This document shows positions 55,852-64,000 of a DNA stretch of 64,000 nt, one piece after another (the stretch's first letter is position 1; each line of letters starts with the position of its first letter). The position numbers and the translations under genes were made by a program. Below the pieces are notes generated by a model that saw nothing but the letters and a program-made list of their open reading frames with translations, searched no databases and was not told the origin of the DNA. Source of the DNA: Multifurca ochricompacta. Lineage: Eukaryota > Basidiomycota > Agaricomycetes > Russulales > Russulaceae. Location of the stretch: contig WTXG01000071.1 in assembly GCA_022496185.1 (NCBI GenBank), forward strand, positions 99,882-163,881. Direction: 5' to 3'.

Positions 55852-56769
55852 GGCACGCTTTACTGATCTGTAACTTCTTTTGATCAGTCCAACCTTACTT
55901 CTTCAAGCTCACCAAGCTTTAAGACGCCCTTCCCAATCAGTCTTCTTTGTGAGCTTTGATTTTCTCTCCCTTGCCCTTAACTGTCCACAAGGTGGTGCGC
56001 TTTATGTGCCCACCTTGATCTGTCTGGCTAGTCCCTCAGGGGATTCTTGCAAGAGGTGATGAGGGACCCTAAGCGGGTGAAACACCTTGAGTTCCTCATG
56101 TGCACTCTAAGTAAATAGTATTCTTAGTGATAGCTGGGTTTTCGTCCCATCCATAGTCTTAGTAGGCCCCTTGCCCAGAAGGCTTGGAGCTATAGGTTCG
56201 GTCAATGCTTGGCTCGATCTGTAAGCCAGGTTTAGCGACCTGCAGGTAGAGTTTAGGGTCTAGAACAAGGCATGGGTAGTCACTCCCATGACGCTTGGGC
56301 TCGATACAAGTAGGCCTGAACTACTATAGTAGACACACAGTAGCTAGAGGGTCTTGTCTCTGGGCAGAAGTACCCGCTGCTTTTATTGGGGGTTCGCCCC
56401 AACCAGAGGAGATCTGATAGTCTACTATAGTCATGGCCCCAATCATCTAGGGCTTAATCATGGACTCCACCACCAGCACTAGAGGAAGGGCTCTATACCC
56501 TTTGTCTCTAGTGGAACTTGCGGTTGGCTCCTCCATGACATGACTCCCCATCTATTTACACAACGTCCCCCTGATGTGGGCTTAGGACTTGTTGTAGATG
56601 GCGCTAGACAGCCTACTATACTACTTAGAAGTCGCACATCAGAGGCAGGACTTTTTTAAGTTCTGAAGCATAGCGCCACAGAATGGACGGGCCCTCTTCA
56701 ATGAGACCTGGACAACTGGTTCTAACTGCTCCTTGGAACCAGGATCAAACCCTTTTTTAAATCATCTCA
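55852..56769 (+). other. Long leader of element B
   Basis: 918 nt without an open frame, homologous to the C leader (54270-55197). The conserved blocks are in the same order. Confidence 0.7.
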
Positions 56770-59442
56770 ATGTCTTCCATCGTCTTCCCTCCCACCTTCA
56801 AGTTTGACAAGCTTGATGGCTCTAATTGGCAGCAGTGGTTGGTGTCCTTCACTGCCCTGCTGAGGATCAATGGGATGAAGAGGCACATCACGCATGATGC
56901 CCCTGAATTCCTTAATCCGCCCAAGCCAGAGGATGGTGAAAAGGATGATGAATATGCCAAGTGCTTCACACTTTGGTCGGAGCCGATGTACCTGGAGTGG
57001 AATAGAGTTGAGGAAGTCCTCATGGGAGTTCTGGTGATGGTCACATCGCCAGAAACATACTCCCAAATTGCCTCTGACAGAACTTATCCTTCTGTCAATG
57101 CCAAGTATGAGCGTTTGGAATCGCTCTATGGCTCAGTAGGTAGCATGGCCACCTACAACTTGTGGTGTTCTGTGTCCTCCTTCCGCTTGGAGGAGGGTAA
57201 ACAATTCAGACCCCAGTTGCAGCGTGTGTTGGATGTGAGGAGTACCCTCAAGGAAAATGGGATGGAGATCTCTGATCTCCAGATGAGCTTCATTTTGCTC
57301 CAATCCCTACCTCCATCCTACTCAGCCATTGCTGGCTCAATCCTGGCGTCAGGTCCTCCTGACCGCCTTTCCCCTCAGGACCTTGTACAAAGGTTCCTAA
57401 ATGAGGAAAGCCGACTTGCCGGCCCCGCAGGAAGTGGTGTTGGGGTTGCCCTTAACAAGGCAGCCCATGTCAACAAAAATAAAAACAAAAAACAAGTAAC
57501 TTTCACGCCACAACCTGCAGGTGCATCATTGTCCAATGATGTCACCTGCTTCTATTGCCAGAAGCCGGGCCACAAGGCTAATGAATGTCGGCAAAGGAAA
57601 CAGGACAGAGCCAATGCTGATGCAGGCAAAAAGGGCAACAAGAGGAAGGGGCAAGGCCCCAGTGTACAAACAAACTCCACACAAGTAGCTACCGTAGTTA
57701 ATGGTAGTGGCAGAATACAGGAGGTGCATGAGACACCTCGCATTTCACTTTATATGATGACAGAACATACGCAAGAAGTCGATGATGGCAGCAATCCTTG
57801 GATGATGGATAGTGGAGCTACCACCCATTTTACACCATACTTAGATGATTTCTCTGAGTATTTCCCACACAAGGGACATCAGGTGACAATTGGTGATGGA
57901 TCCATAGTCCAAGTTGAAGGAACAGGCAAAGTCATACTCAAAACTCGCAATAATTATGAGTTAGAGTTAAATAATGTCTTCTATATGCCTGGCAGTGAAA
58001 GAATACTGTTGACGAGCTGCATCACTGACAAAGGCCGTTCAGTGGAATTCTCTCCATCTGAAGTCAAAATAAAGTACAATAATGCAATTATAGCGGAAGG
58101 TGTCAAGGCTATGGGACTCTATTGGGTCTTTGGGAAAACTATGCACAATTTAAATACTGCTTCCCACAAATCTGCATCAAGTAGCCTTGATACCTGGCAT
58201 TTGCGCATGGGTCATATGTCAAAAGAGGCCCTCAAAAGACATGCTCCTAAGGCTGTAAAAGGCCTTAGTATAGATAATAGCCAAGTGGAAGACAAGCCAT
58301 GTTATGGCTGTGAAATGGGAAAATCACACCATCTTCCATTCCCTCCCTCTCAAAAGAGAGCTTCAGCACCCTTGGAAGTCATTCATAGTGACCTAGTTGG
58401 TCCTTTGCAATCCACTTCAATTCAAGGGAACCTATACTTTGCCACCTTCATAGATGACTTTAGCAGAACTGCTTTAGTTGTTGCTATGAAGGCTAAAAGT
58501 GAATTTACATCGGTCTTCTGTAATATTAAGGCATTCCTGGAAAATAAAACAGACAGGAAAATAAAGACCTTACATACAGACCGAGGTGGCAAATTCGTCA
58601 ATAGAGAGCTGAAGTCAATTCTTGAGAAGGCTGGCATAGAGCATAAATTGACAATGCCATATTCCCCACAACAGAACGGAAGAGCTGAAAGGTTCAACAG
58701 AACCATCATGGAAAAGGCCACCAGCATGCTGCATCATGCTGGTCTTTCCCTTGGTTTCTGGGAATGTGCAGTGCGAACAGCCTGTCACATATACAATAGA
58801 ACACCAATCTGCTCTAATAAGTGGAGGACACCGCTTGAGCTTCTGGATGGGGACATTCCAGATGTCTCTTACTTTAAAATATTTGGCTGCTTAGCCTACT
58901 ATACTGTCCCAGAGGACAAAAGATGTAAACTGGATCATAAAGCCAGGGAGACAGTCTTTGTTGGGTATGTGCCCCACTCTAAAGGATATCTTCTTTGGGA
59001 CATGCATACTCGATCCTTCGTATTGTCAAGAGATGTGACATTTGATGAAGGATCCTTCCCATCCAACCTTGCCAAGGACAGCAAGGGAAAACAAAAGGAG
59101 AAAGTTACACCTTTTGTATTAGAAGTAGAGAGGCCTGTCCAGCCTCAACCAGCAATAGCCACAGTTCCTCAGGCTCCTGAAGACAAGGATGCCGAGGTTG
59201 AGGAACAGGAGGTAGTGGAACCTCCTCAAATAAATCCTGAGCCTACCACCCCTGAAAATGAGACACACGACATAACCATCTATCAGACGCCTCCATCCCA
59301 GATCATGGAACCATCTGAACTCCCCCAAAGAACCTGTGCCAAAAGACAATCTAAGAAGAATGTTGGCAAAATTTCCCAACCAGTATTTACTAGGGAAAGT
59401 CCACGCTCTCAGCAACGTGACAGGCTGTGCAGGAAGATTTAG
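56770..59442 (+). CDS. Element B gag-protease-integrase
   Basis: 890 codons, open. Gag N-terminus (FDKLDGSNWQQWLVSFTALL), CCHC knuckle CFYCQKPGHKANEC (about residues 260-273), protease WMMDSGATTH (about residue 344), GAG-pre-integrase WHLRMGHMSKEALK with CYGCEMGK, and integrase with HSDLVGP, HTDRGGKF and SPQQNGRAERFNRT. A GKG-less linker rich in Glu/Pro follows. It ends at TAG 59440 by frameshift before RT. The first ATG after the leader is taken as start. In an intact copy this would be one polyprotein with RT. Confidence 0.92.
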   Translation: MSSIVFPPTFKFDKLDGSNWQQWLVSFTALLRINGMKRHITHDAPEFLNPPKPEDGEKDDEYAKCFTLWSEPMYLEWNRVEEVLMGVLVMVTSPETYSQIASDRTYPSVNAKYERLESLYGSVGSMATYNLWCSVSSFRLEEGKQFRPQLQRVLDVRSTLKENGMEISDLQMSFILLQSLPPSYSAIAGSILASGPPDRLSPQDLVQRFLNEESRLAGPAGSGVGVALNKAAHVNKNKNKKQVTFTPQPAGASLSNDVTCFYCQKPGHKANECRQRKQDRANADAGKKGNKRKGQGPSVQTNSTQVATVVNGSGRIQEVHETPRISLYMMTEHTQEVDDGSNPWMMDSGATTHFTPYLDDFSEYFPHKGHQVTIGDGSIVQVEGTGKVILKTRNNYELELNNVFYMPGSERILLTSCITDKGRSVEFSPSEVKIKYNNAIIAEGVKAMGLYWVFGKTMHNLNTASHKSASSSLDTWHLRMGHMSKEALKRHAPKAVKGLSIDNSQVEDKPCYGCEMGKSHHLPFPPSQKRASAPLEVIHSDLVGPLQSTSIQGNLYFATFIDDFSRTALVVAMKAKSEFTSVFCNIKAFLENKTDRKIKTLHTDRGGKFVNRELKSILEKAGIEHKLTMPYSPQQNGRAERFNRTIMEKATSMLHHAGLSLGFWECAVRTACHIYNRTPICSNKWRTPLELLDGDIPDVSYFKIFGCLAYYTVPEDKRCKLDHKARETVFVGYVPHSKGYLLWDMHTRSFVLSRDVTFDEGSFPSNLAKDSKGKQKEKVTPFVLEVERPVQPQPAIATVPQAPEDKDAEVEEQEVVEPPQINPEPTTPENETHDITIYQTPPSQIMEPSELPQRTCAKRQSKKNVGKISQPVFTRESPRSQQRDRLCRKI

Positions 59443-61108
59443 ATCTTGATACTGCCCGTCCCAAACGTTCACGTCGAATGAATCCTCGATTCTATAATGA
59501 GGATAATGCTGAGTTTGTGCAGGGTTCTTCCAGACTTGGGCAAATGGAATTGCTTAATGCTGCAGGAGTCTCTTATAGAGACCCCTGACTTTTCAGGAGG
59601 CAATGCAGTCTGACAATGCCAGTGAATGGCTTGAGGCATGTAAATATGAGATTGATGCCTTAGATAAACTTAGTGTGTGGCACCTTGAGGATCTTCCTAA
59701 AGGAAGAAAGGCGGTAAATCAAAATGGGTTTTTAAGCTGAAACCGGATGGACGGTTTCATGCTAGGCTCGTGGCAAAAGGTTCACCAAATAGAAGGGTGG
59801 ACTTCGACGAAACATTCTCACCAGTCGCCAGATTTGAATCACTTAGATTATTACTAGCGCTAGCTACGCTAGAGGATTGGGAAATCCACCAGATGGATGT
59901 CAAATCGGCATTCCTTCATGGCGATCTGGACGAAGAGATTTATATGGAGCAACCAGTTGGTTTCATCGTTGCTGGTCAAGAATCCAAAGTTTGTAGGCTA
60001 CAAAAAGCATTATATGGCCTCAAACAAGCCTCCCGAGCATGGAATCTACAATTCCATGCAGTTCTTAATGAACTGGGCTTTACTCGACGTACTCTGATGC
60101 AGGAGTATATGTGTTTCATCAAAAGGAGGAGGGTGATTCACTGTATGTCATTCTCTATGTAGATGACATTACTATACTTGGGTCTTCCAATGATAGAATA
60201 ACATGGCTGAAGTCGTCTCTATCTAGTCGATATGAGATGACTGACTTGGGAGAAATCCAGTCATACCTTGGAGTTAACATCACCAGGGATCGTCCTAATA
60301 AGATGCTGGAAATTGATCAAGCAGCCTATGTTTTATCTATTATTGAGAAGTTTGGGATGAGGGATTCCAACCAAGTATATACTCCTCTTCCCTCTGGCGC
60401 TGATATACATCTGGTCAAATTTGAAGGCCAGGCATCTGCTTCTGAAATAAAGAAGTATCAACAGTTGATGGGGTCTCTGCTATGGGTGCAGATTGGAAGC
60501 AGACCTGATATCAGTTTTGCTGTTGCACGCCTTAGTCAATATGCTTCCAACCCCTCTCAAGATCACATGCGACTTGCAAAGTATGTCTTAAAATATCTTA
60601 ATAGTACAAAAAACTGCAAGTTGCGGTATTCTGGAGGGAATGGGGAGAGTGGCCTTCATGGCTTTGCAGATTCCTCATGGGGAGATCAAGAGGACTGCCG
60701 CTCTACCTCAGGCTATGTGTTTTTCTTAGCAAATGGTGCTATATCTTGGTGTTCCAGAAGGCAGAAAACCGTAGCACAGTCCACCACAGAAGCTGAGTAC
60801 ATGAGCCTCTCTGAGGCTGCAAATCAGGCAGTGTGGTATAGGACTTTTATGGAGGAACTAGGGTTGAGGTATCCTCCCCTATACTACTCCACTGTGATAA
60901 TAAGGGTGCCGTGGATTGGCATTAAACCCAGTCACAGGAAGGCGGTCAAAGCATATTCCAATCAAGTACCATGCCATTAGGGGGTACATTGAAGCGCACA
61001 TAATTGAGTTAGTGCGTACCCCCACAGGTGAGATGCTGGCAGATGGCTTTACTAAGTCTCTACCAAGAGCATGTTTGAAACCATGGTCAATGGACTTGGA
61101 CTTATGCT
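59443..61108 (+). pseudogene. Element B reverse transcriptase/RNase H (frameshifted)
   Basis: Pieces in different frames: RPKRSRRMNPRFYNEDNAEF (59490), EAMQSDNASEWLEACKYEID (59600), KWVFKLKPDGRFHARLVAKG (59730), VDFDETFSPVARFESLRLLL with HQMDVKSAFLHGDLDEEIYM (59800), YVILYVDDITILGSSNDRIT (60145), RNase H with FADSSWGDQEDC and STTEAEYMSLSEAA, and a final HAIRGYIEAHIIELVRTPTG (60965). At least five shifts, each explained by loss of one or a few bases. Catalytic motifs are otherwise conserved. Confidence 0.88.
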
Positions 61109-61400
61109 GAAATGAGAGAGCTGGAATCTGGAGACTTTGTATACCAGTTTCACTTTCCCACCATGCCATATGAGGACGTTCTCGACCTCGAGAGTGACGC
61201 AAGTGGTGTGTACAAAGTAGATATGTCAAGCATTCAGCTTGCATAAGCGAATCTACAACTTGTACGCAAAGCTCACAACCGCGCTTGAGAGTTAGAGGAA
61301 GTTGGATCTCTGGCTGGTGATATGCTCATTTAATTGTGATGGCAGTGTGCTCATCCAACTCATTTCCCATCCATGACCAGATGCCTTCAGCATGGAGGGA
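61109..61400. other. Element B 3' non-coding region
   Basis: About 290 nt between the RNase H stop and the 3' LTR. The purine-rich CATGGAGGGA just before 61401 is the likely plus-strand primer site. Confidence 0.65.
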
Positions 61401-61903
61401 TGTTGAACACAGGAGATGTTCGGTGATGCTTCAGGCATCAGGTGATTAGATTAGCTACTTAGTAGATTAGATTAGATACCGGAGTTTCGGACTATTTACA
61501 TTATCATTATTACTTTCTTTCTCACATTCCGCAGTAGCTGACTGATACACCATGTAACATGTGATTCCTGTAGTGGCCAATGGCCTTTCTCCCTCTGTTT
61601 GTTGTTTGGACTTTGTCCGCACTTGTGGACTTATTCCCAGTGCACAGACCATCCCTTGGAAATGTATATAAGGGTGTCTGTTTTGTCTCTTACACTTCAG
61701 AGTTTCTTCTACCTCTGAAGTGTAAGTCGTCCTCTCTACTATCATCACTACCTTAAGACTAACTCTGTATATAGAACTTGTCTTTGTCTAGGTGTGTAGT
61801 ATAGTTAATAGAGTTTCTTCTACCTCTGAAGTAACTTGTCTTTGTCTAGCCTAAACCGCTAACTTTCCACAGTCAGTATGCTGCGCCTCATGCCTGTTCA
61901 ACA
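61401..61903 (+). repeat. 3' LTR of element B
   Basis: 503 bp. Against the 5' LTR it has C for T at a CpG (CATTCCGC), one G fewer (GTCCGCAC) and one A fewer (TAGTTAATAG in the spacer). Exon a starts at 61701, and the a-intron-b-spacer-ab module is kept. ACCCT follows at 61904-61908. Confidence 0.94.
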
Positions 61904-61908
61904 ACCCT

Positions 61909-64000
61909 GACATGCCCCTCCTCCCAGAGGACAAGGAGGAAAAGGAGAAAATGCAGAAGGAAGTCATAGACCCATCCTTAGGGAATGGATGGGAGAAGAG
62001 GAAATGCTAATTGGGCTCCTCTTTCTTAATGTCACCCAAGAAGTCTACTCTCAAGTAGCTTCTGATGCCAATTATCCTTCTCTTAGTGAGAAGTATAATA
62101 AGTTGGAGCAGCTGTATGGCTCTGTAGGTAGCATGGCCATGTATAATTTGTGGCTTGCCCTGGTGTCCTTCTGTCTTGATGAAGGACAGACATTCAGAAC
62201 CCAATTACAAAAGGTTCTGGATGCCAGGAGTACCCTTAGGGAGAATGGGATGGAGGTCAATGACCTCCAGATGAGCTTCATTTTATTGAAGGCTCTCCCT
62301 GACTCCTACAGTGCCATTGCTGGCTCCATACTGGCATCTGGCGATCCAGAGCGTCTCTCCCCTCAGGACCTTGTGCAGAGGTTCCTGAATGAGGAAGTCG
62401 CCTGGCGGGTCCCTCGGGAAGTGGTAGTGCAGTCCTATCTAAGGCTGCACCCGTCAAATCAAAACCAAAAAATATAAATTTATCACCACTTCCTGCTGCT
62501 GCCCCTGGTTCACAAGGGGTGGTCTGCTTCTATTGCCAAAAGCCTGGACACAAGTCCAATGCTTGCGCAAAGAAGAAGAAGGACCTGGAGAATGCCAAAA
62601 GGGCAAGGCAGGGAACAAGAAGAGGGCTGAGGCCCAAAATTTACATACTATAGCCACTGTAGTTAACAGTAGTGGCAAAATAGAGGAGGTGCAAGAAGCA
62701 CCTCGCATTCGCCTTTATGCACACACTATAATCTGGATATCAACTCAGATTATTGGATGCTTGATAGTGGAGCAACGTCTCATTTCAGTCCAAACCTTGA
62801 AGACTTTGATACATATAAAGTTGACAGTACCCATGAAGTATCACTAGGTGACAACTCCATAGTCAAAACAAGTGGAGTTGGCACTGTGATCATCAGGACT
62901 GATCAAGGTTTTGACTTGGAATTGAGCAATGTGCTCCATATGCCTGGAGGACATAAAATACTCTCCGCCAGTGCCCTAGTAGAAAAAGGCGCAACTGAAA
63001 TATGGCGACAATATAATAGCAGAAGCATGGAAGTTTGGCAAATTGTATTGGGTACTAGGCAAACACGTCCTAAACAGTATCCATACATCTGCATCTGCCT
63101 CACTAGAAATCTGGCATCAAAGAATGGGCCATATGTCTAAAGAAGCCCTGAAGAGATATGCTCCTGAGGTGGTAAAAGGCCTCAAAATTAATAATAGCCA
63201 AGTGGAAGATAAGCCATGTTATGGCTGTGAAATGGGCAAGTCCCATCATCTTCCATTTCCCCCATCTTCAAAGCACGCATCAGCCCCCCTTGAGATCCTT
63301 CATAGTGATCTTGTAGGTCCCTGCAGTGCAGTTCAATACAAGGGAATCTGTACTTTGCCACCTTCTTGGATGATTTTAGCAGATACGCTCTAATCATTCC
63401 AATGAAGTCTAAAGATCTGTTCACACCAGTTTTTAATAAACTGAAGACACTACTTGAAAACAAATTCAATCATAAAATCAAGTGTCTCCATACAGATCAT
63501 GGTGGTGAATATGTGAACAAGGCGCTGAAGGCAACACTTGAAGATTTTGGCATAGAGCATAAACTTACGATGCCGTATAGCCCACAACAGAATGGAAGGG
63601 CTGAGAGATTCAATAGAACCATTATGGAAAAAGGCACTAGCATGCTGCACGATGCTGGCCTGTCTCTTGGTTTTTGGGAGTGTGCTGTTGAGACAGCATG
63701 TCATATATATAACAGAACTCCCATCTGTTCTAACAAGTGGAAAACTCCACTAGAGCTTCTGGTTGGGAACAAACCAGATGTCTCATACTTTAAGGTCTTT
63801 GGTTGCAAGCCTTTTATCATGTTCCAGAGGGCAAGCGGCGTAAGTTAGATCCCAAAGCCAGGGAAGCCGTCTTTGTCAGGTATGAGCCCACTTCTAAGGG
63901 CTATACACTTTGGGATAGTTGTACCCGGTCTCTCATCTCTTCACGAGATGTTACATTTGATGAGAGATCCTTCCCATCCTGCTCTGATAAGGACAACAGA
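61909..64000 (+). pseudogene. Element C gag-pol after the B insertion (decayed, partial)
   Basis: Gag resumes as DMPLLPEDKEEKEK and then, in other frames, as EEEMLIGLLFLNVTQEVYSQ, NGMEVNDLQMSFILLKALPD and FYCQKPGHKSNAC (knuckle). Protease is WMLDSGATSHFSPNLEDF, GAG-pre-integrase WHQRMGHMSKEALKRYAPEV with CYGCEMGK, and integrase HTDHGGEYVNKAL and QQNGRAERFNRTI. Several frameshifts separate these. The window ends inside the integrase C-terminal part. Confidence 0.9.

Larger units (their letters stand above)
55333..61903 (+). mobile_element. Copia element B, full length, nested in C
   Basis: 6571 bp with LTRs 55333-55837 and 61401-61903 (505 and 503 bp; three differences seen) and target duplication ACCCT at 55328-55332 and 61904-61908. 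The termini are TGTTGAAC..GTTCAACA. The coding region is open through integrase, but RT/RNase H is broken by several single-base indels, although the LTRs are nearly identical. Confidence 0.95.
53753..64000 (+). mobile_element. Copia element C (interrupted, runs off the window)
   Basis: 5' LTR 53753-54255, primer site, a leader of about 930 nt, gag start 55198, nested element B (55333-61903), then gag-pol 61909-64000 with many frameshifts. The partner LTR lies beyond the window. C and B are sister families with similar proteins and leaders. Confidence 0.9.

Overview
The window looks like a repeat-rich chromosome segment from a basidiomycete fungus, most likely an Agaricomycete. Reasons: genes are cut by many short (about 45-80 nt) GT-AG introns; there is a NACHT-ankyrin protein of the mushroom type and a DUF6535-like membrane protein; and Ty1/copia, LINE, Tc1 and foldback elements are dense. 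No tRNA, rRNA or CRISPR array was found. I do not name a species.

Layout. 1-6.9 kb: a minus-strand copia element (A) split by a nearly intact plus-strand copia element (element 1, 545-5439, TSD CAGTG). 6.9-9.3 kb: a 5'-truncated LINE with a poly(A) tail. 9.3-11.0 kb: a decayed copia gag carrying a solo LTR. 11.7-19.6 kb is the main genic stretch: a berberine-bridge-type FAD oxidase (eight exons rebuilt), a small ankyrin protein, a second gag relic, a DUF6535-like membrane protein and an indoleamine 2,3-dioxygenase. 20.3-22.2 kb: two LTR-like arms of about 735 bp facing each other. 22.4-29.7 kb: a cluster of short-chain dehydrogenase (SDR) paralogues; part of it recurs at 37.0-39.1 kb, so the NACHT-ankyrin gene (32.8-36.3 kb) sits between two copies of one duplicated block. 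39.7-47.7 kb: an inverted duplication with a glutathione transferase in each arm around a cyclopropane-fatty-acid-synthase-like gene. 48.0-64.0 kb: almost entirely mobile DNA, namely a copia remnant (D) holding a 4.1 kb palindrome, a Tc1 relic, and a copia element (C) with its sister element B nested in its gag (TSD ACCCT); C runs off the window end.

The most interesting observation concerns the LTRs. In four of them (element 1, the 9881 solo LTR, B and C) the region after the TATA box reads exon a - GT..AG intron - exon b - spacer starting GT and ending AG - then a and b again, joined exactly as if spliced. The copies are identical within each LTR, although the sequence differs between families. 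I infer that spliced leader RNA is copied back into the LTR during reverse transcription. A fifth LTR carries the joined a-b form only, and a sixth family shows a one-exon version.

The host genes are mostly oxidative or detoxifying enzymes (FAD oxidase, IDO, SDRs, GSTs) plus one lipid methyltransferase. Apart from shared duplications, nothing shows that they form one pathway. Several genes and elements carry single-base deletions, which could be real decay or residual assembly error.
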